Positions 16,241-24,367 of a DNA stretch of 64,000 bases are shown here, piece by piece. The DNA comes from Chloroflexota bacterium (GTDB taxonomy: Bacteria > Chloroflexota > Anaerolineae > Aggregatilineales > Phototrophicaceae): positions 62,001-126,000 of the forward strand of contig JAIUNI010000011.1 in the NCBI GenBank assembly GCA_020161935.1, read 5' to 3'. The notes below the pieces were generated by a model. It was not told the DNA's origin. It ran no database searches and saw only the letters and a list, made by a program, of their open reading frames with translations. Within the stretch, counting starts at the first letter, position 1, and the number at the start of each line of letters is the position of its first letter. Both the position numbers and the translations under genes were made by a program.

Positions 16241-17692
16241 TTATGTCGGGCTGAACACCACATCCACCCAATAGTTGGTGGCGTTAAAGGTCGCGTTCGG
16301 GAACAACCCCGCCGCCCCGAAAATGTACGTCCCGTTGCCGGGGCTGGTCTCGCCTGTCGCCAGCGCGTATAACGGCAGTACACTCCGCCCCGTCGTGAAG
16401 GTGTTGTTGTCGTAGGCGAAGCGTCCCTGCGGCGCGTGGTACGAGGCCACGTACACCGTGTTCGCCGTCACATTAATCGGCGTGGCGAAGGTCGCCGTTT
16501 GCCACCCGGTCGCCGTCTCGCCGCTGAACGTCACGTTCCCCAACTGCGTCCCGGTGGCTGACCACAGGTAGCCCTTGTGCGTGCCGCCGTTCCCCGCCAG
16601 CTTGTAGAAGCGGATGCCCGTCACCTGCCCGTTGACGCTCGGCTTGAACACCACCCCCAAATTGACCGCTGGCGGGTTGCCGATGTTGCTGGGGTTGGCA
16701 GGCACGCTCGTCCCAAACAGCGTGCAGGGGCATACAGAGAAAATCTGGATGGCGCTGTTCACACCACCAAAAGCAAGTTTTGTTGCATCAGGGCTAAAAG
16801 CAGCCGTATATATCGTGCCGGGTAATTGTGAAGATGTTATCAAAGCCCATGTCGAAGTATTCCACACTCTGATTGCCCCATCGTTGCTAATACTCGACAA
16901 TCTGCTCCCATCTAAGCTATATCTCACATCAATTACTCGCTGTGATATAGGACCCGTGTTTGAGGCAGTATTCGCTTGTAGTGAGTTGGTAATTACACCG
17001 GTAGAGGCATCCCAGATTTTGACTAACCCATTGAGTGTTCCAGTCGCAAATTGATTACTGTTCGGATTCCAAGTACCGGTAGATGTATCGCCACCGACAG
17101 TATTGGGTTGAGAATAACCACTGATTTGCGTAACCGTTGAAGCATTCCAAATCTCGACATTGTTACTTGATCTTAAGTAGAGTAATTTGCTGCCATCACT
17201 GTTTGGTAAAATGCGAGAACCACCACCACTTGCTTGACTAATCACTTGCCCCGTTGTGACGTTCCAAACATACAAATTATTGGGTGGCAACTCCAAATTA
17301 CTAAATATCCGGCTTCCGTCAGAACTCCACGCAACATCTGTCACCACATCACTATGAGCTAATGTAAACAGGAGTTGACCAGTGGTAGTATTCCAGATGC
17401 GAACGGTTTGGTCAGAACTACTGGTGGCTAATTTATTACCATCTGGACTCCATGCAACACCGCTAATGGACTGAGAATGTCCGGTCAAAGTCAAAAAGAG
17501 TTGACCACTGTTCGCATTCCAAATCTCGACCGAACCATTTATCCGACCAACAGCGATTTTTTGCTGATTAGACTGCCAACTAATTGCTGAAATTGTATTA
17601 GTAGGAAGTGGCTGTGCCTTCATTTGGCTTGTGGTAAAACTAAAGGAAAACACCACTATAAGCACCCACATAGCTTTTACATGTTGATTCAT
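16241..17692 (-). CDS. Secreted WD40 propeller with C-terminal DUF4082 domain
   Basis: I place the start at ATG 17692 (MNQHVKAMWVLIVVFSFSFTTSQ), which gives a signal peptide and a 483-residue product. Residues about 30-320 carry WD40-type blades (SGVAWSPDGNKLATSSSDQTVRIWNTTTGQ and similar). The last ~155 residues form a DUF4082 domain (VNGQVTGIRFYKLAGNGGTHKGYLWSATG ... VSFxxPT-type ending), common at the ends of secreted bacterial proteins and thought to be a beta-sandwich. The propeller part (about 16720-17690) is visibly more AT-rich than the DUF4082 part, suggesting domain recombination. The role is probably cell-surface interaction. Confidence 0.8.
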   Translation of the reverse strand: MNQHVKAMWVLIVVFSFSFTTSQMKAQPLPTNTISAISWQSNQQKIAVGRINGSVEIWNANSGQLFLTLTGHSQSISGVAWSPDGNKLATSSSDQTVRIWNTTTGQLLFTLAHSDVVTDVAWSSDGSRIFSNLELPPNNLYVWNVTTGQVISQASGGGSRILPNSDGSKLLYLRSSNNVEIWNASTVTQISGYSQPNTVGGDTSTGTWNPNSNQFATGTLNGLVKIWDASTGVITNSLQANTASNTGPISQRVIDVRYSLDGSRLSSISNDGAIRVWNTSTWALITSSQLPGTIYTAAFSPDATKLAFGGVNSAIQIFSVCPCTLFGTSVPANPSNIGNPPAVNLGVVFKPSVNGQVTGIRFYKLAGNGGTHKGYLWSATGTQLGNVTFSGETATGWQTATFATPINVTANTVYVASYHAPQGRFAYDNNTFTTGRSVLPLYALATGETSPGNGTYIFGAAGLFPNATFNATNYWVDVVFSPT

Positions 17693-18145
17693 GGTGATAA
17701 TCCTTAGGTTTGTGCCGTAGTAATTGCCTGTGGCAAATCCGCTTGTGGGGTCTTGAGTAGGGTTGGTAATATAGCCAGTCGTATTGATATTGCCCGGCCT
17801 ATTTGTTGACCAAGTAGGTGTGAACCGCTGGTTTGCACTATCGGGCATCTGCATTCTGGCGCTCGCACTTGTAGGTAAACTGCTGCCGTCGATGCAAACG
17901 TTGGACGCGCAGCCCGAATAAGTTATCGGTCATTCAGTTAGGGGAGGGTCACTGACCTTCCTTATATTTCCTCAGCACTACCAAGTTAATGGTGCGAAGA
18001 GATTTACCCGCTGAACGGATGTCCTCCCTCGCTTGCGGGGGAGGTGTCGCGTTAGCGACGGAGGGGGTCTGTATTCGCATTGTTTTCTTGGAACTACTCC
18101 TGTGCCGTTGTGTGGTATCGCCTTTGCGTTAAATGGCTTTTATTC
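17693..18145. other. Spacer with possible coding remnant and GAGGG repeat
   Basis: On the minus strand an open stretch (about 17945 to 17693) continues in frame into the WD40 gene and reads YSGCASNVCIDGSSLPTSAS, then a Thr/Asn/Gly-rich segment. It has the look of a secreted-protein fragment but precedes a perfectly good signal peptide, so I treat it as a remnant, not as part of the gene. At 18025-18070 lies a TCCCTCGCTTGCGGGGG / GGAGGGGGTC repeat. Confidence 0.35.
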
Positions 18146-18841
18146 TCACTTCCCATATATCGCCCTCGGGTAATTCTTTATGCTCACCGTCGGGCTTTGG
18201 AGTTGCCGAATCGCATCCTTCGCAATCCACCGCGCCGTTTTCGTATCCAGCGCCAGAATCGTCTGTGCCACCTCCAGCGCCTCGCGGTACAAATCCGCAT
18301 TGCGCTTGCCCACCTGCCGCAGCGCCCAATTGATCCCCTTCATCACATACGTCCGTTCATCGTTCGCGTGTGCCACCATCACCGGAAAGAACTTCTGGTA
18401 TACATCATTGGTAGTGTGTTTGTCGGTGAAGGAGTGTGCCACCATCAGCACAAACCCCGCCCGCTTCTGGAACTCGCCCTTACGCTCCGCCCACTCAAAC
18501 GCCTTCGGCACGGCGAATCGTGTTGTCCCCAGAAAGCCCATGCAAAACGTATCGCAGATTTCCCAGTTCTCGAAGGTCGCTGACCACGTTTCCATCAGCG
18601 CTTCGGTCACGTTGCGCGGCGTAAAAATCTTACTGCACAGCACTCGCGCCTCGTAAACACCCGTGTCGAACAATTCCAGCGCCAGTGCATCGTTCCGCCC
18701 GATGCGCTTCGCCAGCGCCTTAATATCTTTCAAGAATATGCCGTGCGAGTTTTCCGCTGTAATCGCGAACCCCGCCTTGATCGCCTTCACCTTCGGGTCG
18801 CCTAACCGCTCCAACTCCGCCAACACATCCTTAACTTGCAT
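18146..18841 (-). CDS. AlkD-type DNA alkylation repair protein
   Basis: This 231-residue all-helical protein matches the AlkD family of HEAT-like-repeat DNA glycosylases, which excise N3- and N7-alkylpurines. Typical segments are the N-terminal KAIKAGFAITAENSHGIFLKDIKALAKRIG, the middle FENWEICDTFCMGFLG (WD/D region) and the later YVMKGINWALRQVGKRN stretch with conserved Trp and Arg. The length fits. It is cytosolic and appears monocistronic, convergent with nothing, with a repeat spacer on the upstream side. Confidence 0.85.
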   Translation of the reverse strand: MQVKDVLAELERLGDPKVKAIKAGFAITAENSHGIFLKDIKALAKRIGRNDALALELFDTGVYEARVLCSKIFTPRNVTEALMETWSATFENWEICDTFCMGFLGTTRFAVPKAFEWAERKGEFQKRAGFVLMVAHSFTDKHTTNDVYQKFFPVMVAHANDERTYVMKGINWALRQVGKRNADLYREALEVAQTILALDTKTARWIAKDAIRQLQSPTVSIKNYPRAIYGK

Positions 18842-18959
18842 ATGCCCTCAACTATATTGGTTGATTTTTGTCGGTTCATTTAGCAAAACGCCCGCCTTCT
18901 GTTTTGCTCCCTCGCTTGCGGGGGAGGGCTGGGGTGAGGGTTTATTCCCTACAAACCAC

Positions 18960-19075
18960 TTTCTAACCATCCACCAACCGATTTAATAATCACACTCCCT
19001 CAAAACGGTTGGTGAACTCATCGCTTAAAAGAGACCAAATGTTCACCCTAAAGCCGAAAATATGTGCTATACTGT
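18960..19075. repeat. Dispersed ~115-bp repeat, copy B
   Basis: Same order of blocks as 8925-9040: TTTCTAACCATCCACCAACC, CCCTCAAAA, GGTTGGT, CTTAAAAG, GACCAAATGTTCACCCTAAA and a terminal TGCTATACTGT. The shared start includes what is coding sequence and stop codon of the small gene at copy A, so the repeat boundary falls inside that gene. Confidence 0.7.
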
Positions 19076-19159
19076 AAGTGTAGTTGAATACCATAATTCT
19101 GCAACTCAGCGGGTATTTCATTGACTACTTTGCGATCTTTGTATCTTTGCGCCTTTGCA

Positions 19160-19327
19160 TTGAACTGTCAACTGAAAACTGTTGACTGACAACTGTTTTG
19201 CAGCAACGACAGCAGCGGCAGACCTCCACCACTTTTGCCGCAAAACGCTCCCGTGCAGCCGCCGAATCGTCGGAAAGTTCGCCAATAAATCGTCCGAATT
19301 TGCAGAATTTGACGAATTTTGCGAATC
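19160..19327. repeat. Dispersed ~165-bp repeat, copy 1
   Basis: A (CTGTCAACTG)-like palindromic lead is followed by TTTTGCAGCAACGACAGCAG, a TTGCCGCAAAACG block, AGCCGCCGAATCGTCGGAAA and GTCCGAATTTGCAGAATTTG. The reverse complement of 51812-51978 matches in the same order with few differences. In one frame both copies translate to a similar FAATTAAA...FCRKT...SRRIVG...SSEFAEF peptide, but there is no gene context. Confidence 0.7.
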
Positions 19328-19469
19328 AAAAAGGAGTGCTTTCACACCCCTTTATCGTGGTTACTGTTTCTAGATTTATTCCCTCCCTGTTACTACGGGG
19401 AGGGTTAGGGTGGGGTCGGACTTGAATCTTTAGTCTTTCAACTTGGAACTTAAAACTTGCAACTTCCAA

Positions 19470-20501
19470 CTACCGATCCCCGATTTCCTTCTTGACCGTT
19501 TCGTAAAGGAGTTCCGCCCGCAGTTGACCGAGGCTGTAGCACGGCCCGCCCATGCGTTCCGCCAGCTTGCTCGCCAGCCCTTGGTCGAACGCCACATGCT
19601 CCATGTTGATCGTCACCGTTTTAATGTGTTCGCTCTTGAACTGGTCGGCTATCCGGTTGCCTTCCTCCTGTGGGGGTAGCGTCCCAACCGACACGTTCCC
19701 CGCCCCGTCCGTAAGCAGGATCATCAGGGGGACAATATCCGGGTGTAGGGTTTTTTCACGCTTGATCGTGTCGTACGCCAAAATCAGACCCGCCGAAAGC
19801 GGTGTCTTACCGCCCACCGGAATATTCGCCAGCGCTTTGGTCGCCAGCGTCACCGAGTTCGTCGGGGGCAGGATCATACTCGCGCGGTCTTTCTGGAACA
19901 CGATCAACCCCACGCGGTCGCGCCGTTGGTACGCATCCGTGAGCAGGGACAAAATCGCGCCTTTAGTGGCGTTCATGCGTTCGCTCACCGCCATACTCCA
20001 CGACGCATCCACCACGAATAGGATCAGGTTCGCGGTACGGCGCACCCGCACCTTGCGGTACAGGTCGCTCTTTTTCAGGGCATACGCCATGCCGCTTTCT
20101 TTGAGCTGTTCCGCCCGCTGCTTTTGGAACGGTGCAGCCGCCCGTAACGTCGCGTCGAAGGCGATGTCGTCCGTTTTATTCCCTGCCGGTCGTGCTTGAA
20201 TGTAGTGCCCGCGCTTCCGGTCGGTGTGCGTGCGTGACCGCCGTCCGGCGTGCTTACGGGTCAGCTTGTCGAGGTTGGTTTGGAGTTTGCGCGGGGCGAA
20301 CTGCTCCCCGGCTTCGACCTTCTTACCACCCTCCCACCAGTACGCATCACTGTTGTTGAATACGTTCTGGGGGGTAGGGTCGGTTTGGCCGAAGTCGGGC
20401 TGCTCTTGCTGGCTGTCGTTAGCTACGGATTGGCTTTTTTTTTGACAGCGTTTTGTTCGTCGCTCTCGGTCGGTTCGGTTGATTCGTCGCCTTCGCCCCA
20501 T
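19470..20501 (-). CDS. VWA domain part of a chelatase-type D subunit
   Basis: The C-terminal ~190 residues are a von Willebrand factor A domain with an intact MIDAS (DASWSM, DxSxS, about residue 170; then TPLSAG and LLTDGAG), preceded by an arginine/acidic linker (RKHAGRRSRTHTDRKRGHYIQARP) typical of the D subunit of Mg- and Co-chelatases. D subunits assemble with an AAA+ ring and a large catalytic subunit to insert Mg2+ or Co2+ into porphyrins or corrins. The frame overlaps the AAA+ gene by 79 nt. Read through a -1 shift at the A9 tract (20435-20443), the two would form one protein of 689 residues, the usual size of the fused AAA+/VWA family. I therefore doubt the Met at 20501 is a real start. 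Confidence 0.8.
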   Translation of the reverse strand: MGRRRRINRTDRERRTKRCQKKSQSVANDSQQEQPDFGQTDPTPQNVFNNSDAYWWEGGKKVEAGEQFAPRKLQTNLDKLTRKHAGRRSRTHTDRKRGHYIQARPAGNKTDDIAFDATLRAAAPFQKQRAEQLKESGMAYALKKSDLYRKVRVRRTANLILFVVDASWSMAVSERMNATKGAILSLLTDAYQRRDRVGLIVFQKDRASMILPPTNSVTLATKALANIPVGGKTPLSAGLILAYDTIKREKTLHPDIVPLMILLTDGAGNVSVGTLPPQEEGNRIADQFKSEHIKTVTINMEHVAFDQGLASKLAERMGGPCYSLGQLRAELLYETVKKEIGDR

Positions 20502-21538
20502 TCAGAAGACACCTGTTCCATCTTCTCTTGGAGCGCCGCGCTGCTCATCTGCGCGTCGGAGAACGGACCGCGCTTCAAGCGGTGCGGGAGCGCTAACTCA
20601 GCCGCCAGCAGAATGTCACTGTTTTCGAGGTGTGTGCGTCCCATCCACGCCGCATGGGCGCGTGCCGCCTTCAAAATCACGAGGTCGGCACGATGACCGT
20701 CAATGTGCAGGCCGCCGGTCAGGGTGGCAATGGTGTACAGATCGCGCCGTGTGTATTCCACATCGTCCACGATCTCACGCGCGGCTGCGATCCGATCCGT
20801 AATCTTTTGTTCTTCTGGTTGCCAATCTTGCCGGAACTTCTCGGCGTTTTCCTCGTAAGCGATGTGCCGCTGGAGGATTTCCATACGTTCGCCAGCATCC
20901 CCGATACCATGAACTTCCACCGAGAGGGCAAAACGGTCAAGGAGCTGCGGGCGCAGATCGCCTTCTTCGGGGTTCATCGTCCCGACGAGGATAAACCGCG
21001 CCGGATGGCTGAAACTGATGCCTTCACGCTCGACCACATTCACACCCATCGCCGCCGAGTCCAGCAGGAGGTCAACCACATGGTCATCGAGCAGGTTCAC
21101 TTCGTCCACGTACAGGATACCGCGGTTCGCGTTCGCCAGAACACCGGGGTCGAAGTGGCGTTCGCCCTTCTGAATCGCTTTTTCGATGTCCAGCGTACCC
21201 ACCACGCGGTCTTCGGTCGCGCTCACAGGCAGGTCAACGAAGCGGATACGACGCTTCTCAACGGGTGGCTGCTCGCCATTGCTATAACGTTCGCGGATCT
21301 GGTCCGACCAGGTATCCGGTCGCTTGGGGTCGTCACCAAAGGGCGAGTCCGCAATCACGTCGATTTCGGGCAGGAGTACCGCAAGGGCGCGGGCAGCCGT
21401 CGACTTACCCGTACCCCGTTCGCCGCGAATCAGTACGCCACCGATACGGGTATCAATCGCGTTCAAAATCAGGGCGCGTTTCATTTGTTCTTGCCCGACA
21501 ATTGCGGTGAAAGGGTAAACAGGTGGTCGTTTGCTCAT
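20423..21538 (-). CDS. AAA+ ATPase, ChlI/BchI-like chelatase subunit
   Basis: From ATG 21538 (MSKRPPVYPF) this encodes 371 residues with Walker A (RGERGTGKST, about 39-48), Walker B (GILYVDEVNLLDDHVVDLLLD, about 130-150), sensor 1 (ILVGTMNPEEGDLRPQLLDRFAL) and the lid domain, as in Mg-chelatase subunit I. After a Glu/Asp-rich linker the frame ends at TAG just past an A9 run (GTC AAA AAA AAA GCC AAT CCG TAG). The VWA frame continues in -1. No large chelatase subunit (ChlH/CobN) lies in the window, so a metal and substrate cannot be chosen; MoxR-like use is less likely. Confidence 0.85.
   Translation of the reverse strand: MSKRPPVYPFTAIVGQEQMKRALILNAIDTRIGGVLIRGERGTGKSTAARALAVLLPEIDVIADSPFGDDPKRPDTWSDQIRERYSNGEQPPVEKRRIRFVDLPVSATEDRVVGTLDIEKAIQKGERHFDPGVLANANRGILYVDEVNLLDDHVVDLLLDSAAMGVNVVEREGISFSHPARFILVGTMNPEEGDLRPQLLDRFALSVEVHGIGDAGERMEILQRHIAYEENAEKFRQDWQPEEQKITDRIAAAREIVDDVEYTRRDLYTIATLTGGLHIDGHRADLVILKAARAHAAWMGRTHLENSDILLAAELALPHRLKRGPFSDAQMSSAALQEKMEQVSSEWGEGDESTEPTESDEQNAVKKKANP
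20435..20443 (-). promoter_or_regulatory. A9 tract, candidate -1 frameshift site
   Basis: On the minus strand nine A residues follow GTC and precede GCC. In the AAA+ frame they form AAA AAA AAA, which contains the slippery heptamer A-AAA-AAA; slipping by -1 enters the VWA frame exactly. Normal decoding stops at TAG 20423-20425. No strong downstream stem is obvious. Transcriptional slippage on A9 or an assembly error in the homopolymer would look identical. Confidence 0.55.
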
Positions 21539-21712
21539 GCTTATTATGTTTCCGTTTGTGATAATGGCAACAAACGGATTATACAAGATGAGGGCAAGAG
21601 GTCAACTGCCAGCGTATACCAGTGGTTAAAGAATGTCGCTAACCAACGTTGCGTTCACGTTTATTTTGCGCCCTAGCATCGAGGTTCTAAACAAGCATAA
21701 GGGTTGTCTGTC

Positions 21713-22939
21713 CTACCACAACCCATCACCGGCTTCGATAATCGCCTCACCACTGGCCTCAGCTTCAACCGCCAATTTGATCTGGCTGAACATCGTGCGG
21801 AAGCGTTTCGTTTCGCCGTCCGATGTGAACTCAATGTCGAGGTAGCCGTGCTTGGCTGGTAATTCAACCTCAAGCGCCATCAACACGCTGTACGCATCCG
21901 TGATGATCTTGCCAACCGCTTCCGTGTCACCAAAGTCGTCCACCTCAGCGCTCAGATAGAAGTCGGTGGTCATCGCCCCGAAGCTGCTCCCACAGCTTTC
22001 GCCGTAGGCATCCGCGCGTATCACGGTGATTGCGTCGAGCTTGGCTTCCGTGAACGCCTCCTGTGCAGCCTTCGTAATATCAGGCAAATCTTGGTGCGCC
22101 CACATAAACGCGCAGGGTGTATTGCTCGCCTTCGTCACGGCTGTTGGGCTTGGCGTAAGCGTGACATACAGGGCGGTTGCGGTCTGCGCCAACTGCCCGA
22201 ATTCCGGTGCGCTGGCGCTCGCCATGAGCAGCATCACTTGACCAGCCGGACTGAGTGTTTCATTCCCGCCGGGGCAGATGACATCCGAGTACGGGCAAAG
22301 GGTTGAGGTGGGCGTTGGGGTGCGGCTGGGTGTAATAACCGGCGGTGTTGTTGCTGTACCCTGATAGGTTGCCACCAGCGCAGTTTCGGTCGCGTAGAAA
22401 TATTCGGCTGTATAGATCGGACCCGTGTTGGTTCGTATGCGTTCTTCTTCGACCCGCCGCTGGGCATAGAGTGTCGCGTCGTAAGGGGGTGGTGTCGGTG
22501 TTGGAATGGTTGTGGGTGATGGGCTGGTAACGGGGGTAACAGTCGGCAGTACCGTTCCTTGATAGGTTGCGATGAGTGCCGCTTCAGTCGCATAGAAAAT
22601 GGCATACTGTGTTGGGCCTGCGCCCGTCCGCAGCATCATTTCTTCCTGCCGCCGCTGAGCGTAGAGTGTCGCGTCGTAGGGGAAGCTGTTCGTGGGCGAG
22701 GGGGTATGTGTAAATGTGCCGGGGTCTCTTATTACACCAGACCATGCTGCGGTTTCGGTTAAATGAAGGTCAGCTTCTATCGTTTTGTTCAGCGCGACGA
22801 TAGCGCTGGCGGTATATTCAGCAGGTAAGGGCGGCAGCGCACAGCAGACCATTGTTGAGCGGAAGGCGACAGTAGCGAACACAAGCACAACCATAACGCC
22901 GCCGATTGCTAAAAGTAGATTACGCCGTTTGCGGTTCAT
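21713..22939 (-). CDS. Membrane-anchored Thr/Pro-rich protein with internal duplication
   Basis: The start at 22939 (MNRKRRNLLLAIGG) follows a purine-rich GGGGAGGGGGAAGG ribosome site and gives 408 residues: a signal anchor (about 8-27), a Cys pair (VCCALPP), then two copies of a ~55-residue module beginning PYDATLYAQRR and ending ATE(A/T)AL(I/V)ATYQGT, separated by Thr/Pro-Ser-rich linkers. The C-terminal ~150 residues (from CAFMWAHQDLPDIT) form a compact alpha/beta region of unknown type. It is exported by inference. I do not recognise the family; no partner genes are close. Confidence 0.65.
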   Translation of the reverse strand: MNRKRRNLLLAIGGVMVVLVFATVAFRSTMVCCALPPLPAEYTASAIVALNKTIEADLHLTETAAWSGVIRDPGTFTHTPSPTNSFPYDATLYAQRRQEEMMLRTGAGPTQYAIFYATEAALIATYQGTVLPTVTPVTSPSPTTIPTPTPPPYDATLYAQRRVEEERIRTNTGPIYTAEYFYATETALVATYQGTATTPPVITPSRTPTPTSTLCPYSDVICPGGNETLSPAGQVMLLMASASAPEFGQLAQTATALYVTLTPSPTAVTKASNTPCAFMWAHQDLPDITKAAQEAFTEAKLDAITVIRADAYGESCGSSFGAMTTDFYLSAEVDDFGDTEAVGKIITDAYSVLMALEVELPAKHGYLDIEFTSDGETKRFRTMFSQIKLAVEAEASGEAIIEAGDGLW

Positions 22940-23096
22940 ATGCCTTCCCCCTCCCCAACAGTTGATGGTGCTGATTAAGACGGTGGCGTAAGCGCAGAAG
23001 TTCCGCCGCTGTCCCAAAACCCTTTGTGTTCTCTGTGTTCTTTGAGTCTTTGTGGTAAAAATGTATTGCTTCTGGTTGTTTCGACAGGAGAATTAT

Positions 23097-23315
23097 ATGC
23101 CTGAAAAGCGTGTGGTGTTTGATTTTGAGGTCGATTTTTCCAACGAAGGCGGGATACAAGGCCAAAAATTCCGCCTCGACATCGACGGCGACGACATCAG
23201 CGATGCCGAACTCGCAGACTATATTGTGAAGGATATGCGCTTGCTGATGGTTAAAGAAGTACGTATCCTGAATAAACAAATTATTATTGAGCCTCATAAA
23301 CGGAAAGCGGACTAA
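23097..23315 (+). CDS. Small conserved-looking acidic protein upstream of PPOX genes
   Basis: This 72-residue protein starts at ATG 23097, nine bases after GACAGGAG, a good ribosome site; the longer frame from 23052 lacks one. It is soluble with a high Asp/Glu content, a beta-like start (RVVFDFEVDFS) and a helix near DAELADYIVKDMRLLM. I do not recognise the family. The stop codon is 2 nt from the next start, so it is co-translated with the PPOX gene and may assist it. Confidence 0.65.
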   Translation: MPEKRVVFDFEVDFSNEGGIQGQKFRLDIDGDDISDAELADYIVKDMRLLMVKEVRILNKQIIIEPHKRKAD

Positions 23316-23317
23316 AA

Positions 23318-23764
23318 ATGCCGATTAAATACGAAAAAGTAGGCGACGAACCGCTGCTCGTGCCCGAGTCCTACCGTGACTTATTTACTCGCCCCATCGT
23401 CGTCACACTGGTGACACTCATGCCCGATGGTCAGCCGCAGGCCACACCGATCTGGGCGGATTATGATGGGCGCTATGTACGGGTGAACTCGGCACGAGGG
23501 CGGCAGAAGGATAAGAACATGCAGCCGGGGGCGCGGGTGACGATGCTGGTGATCGACCCCGACAACACCGGACGCTGGCTAGAAGTGCGCGGGCATATCG
23601 CCGAAGTCACCGAGGAAGGCGCACTCGACCACGCCAACGCCCTCAGCCTCAAGTACGAAGGCAACGCTGACTTCTACGCCGATGCGGAAATTGCAGCTTA
23701 TCGTGGCAAAGAACAGCGCGTCACCTACAAGATTGATCCGGTGCGGATTAATACCAATAGTTGA
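23318..23764 (+). CDS. PPOX-class F420-dependent oxidoreductase (paralogue 1)
   Basis: The 148-residue split-barrel protein carries the PPOX signatures: RPIVVTLVTLMPDGQPQATPIWADYDG near the N-terminus, VRVNSARGRQKDKNM (cofactor phosphate-binding region, about 52-66) and RWLEVRGHIAEVT. These are typical of the F420-binding branch of pyridoxamine-phosphate-oxidase-like enzymes in Actinobacteria and Chloroflexota. The substrate is unknown. It is paired with a close paralogue at 23850. Confidence 0.85.
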   Translation: MPIKYEKVGDEPLLVPESYRDLFTRPIVVTLVTLMPDGQPQATPIWADYDGRYVRVNSARGRQKDKNMQPGARVTMLVIDPDNTGRWLEVRGHIAEVTEEGALDHANALSLKYEGNADFYADAEIAAYRGKEQRVTYKIDPVRINTNS

Positions 23765-23849
23765 TCGTTTAACCCATTGGACTGATCGGCTTATGGCATA
23801 CTGATCGTTTATCAGAAGGTAAGCGATTTTATCCAAACTGGAGCTTCTC

Positions 23850-24260
23850 ATGGCAGTACCGATTCCCGAAAAGTTCAAAGATTTGCTCGACCGTCCGATT
23901 GTGGTCAGCCTCGTCACCCTCATGCCGGATGGTAAACCGCAAGCCACGCCGGTATGGGTCGATGTCAAAGATGGGTTTGTGCGTGTCAACTCGGCCCGTG
24001 GTCGCCAAAAAGACAAGAACATGAAGGTCGGTTCGTCCGTTACGGTGCTATCAATCGACCCCGAAAACCCCTACCGCTGGATGGAAGTGCGCGGCGAGGT
24101 AGTGGAAGAAACCGAGGAAGGCGCAGTTGACCACATCAACGTCCTCAGCGCCAAGTACATGAATCGCCCCGACTACTACGCCGGTAACGAAGCCCAGCGC
24201 GGCAAGGAACAGCGTGTGACCTATAAGATCGAAGTGCAGCACGTCAACACCAGTCGGTAA
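23850..24260 (+). CDS. PPOX-class F420-dependent oxidoreductase (paralogue 2)
   Basis: This 136-residue protein is clearly duplicated from its neighbour: the core from RPIVVSLVTLMPDGKPQATPVW through NSARGRQKDKNM to the final QRVTYKIE is shared, with about 55-60% identity by eye. An 85-nt spacer separates the two, so it may have its own promoter. The conserved Arg/Lys-rich NSARGRQKDKN segment suggests the same phosphate-bearing cofactor. Two diverged copies could serve different substrates. Confidence 0.85.
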   Translation: MAVPIPEKFKDLLDRPIVVSLVTLMPDGKPQATPVWVDVKDGFVRVNSARGRQKDKNMKVGSSVTVLSIDPENPYRWMEVRGEVVEETEEGAVDHINVLSAKYMNRPDYYAGNEAQRGKEQRVTYKIEVQHVNTSR

Positions 24261-24273
24261 GGACTAAAATCGG

Positions 24274-24301
24274 GCGATATTTCAACCACTGGAAATATCG
24301 C
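24274..24301. terminator. Inverted repeat after the second PPOX gene
   Basis: GCGATATTTC-(8-nt loop)-GAAATATCGC forms a perfect 10-bp stem 13 nt after the stop codon. There is no T-tract, so it may be a processing or weak termination signal. A TATAAT (24321-24326, with TGC before it) follows and could start transcription of the TIR gene. Confidence 0.5.
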
Positions 24302-24367
24302 CTCTATAGTATTCTGCTGCTATAATTTGTGTTCTTCGAGGGCGATCATGACATCATGAGGAATACC

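Larger units (their letters stand above)
18842..19469. other. Repeat-dominated spacer
   Basis: This 628-bp stretch holds no supported gene. It consists of a GCTTGCGGGGGAGGG repeat (about 18908-18942), copy B of the 115-bp repeat (18960-19075), a TTTGCGCCTTTGC block, the 19160-19327 repeat and a GGGGAGGGTTAGGGTGGGG block (19397-19416). Confidence 0.6.

Noticed and set aside
18842..19469. Gene encoding an FAATTAAA...FCRKT peptide in the 19160 repeat
   Set aside because: Both copies read a similar peptide, but there is no start site, no context and the copies differ by frame-disrupting changes outside the core.
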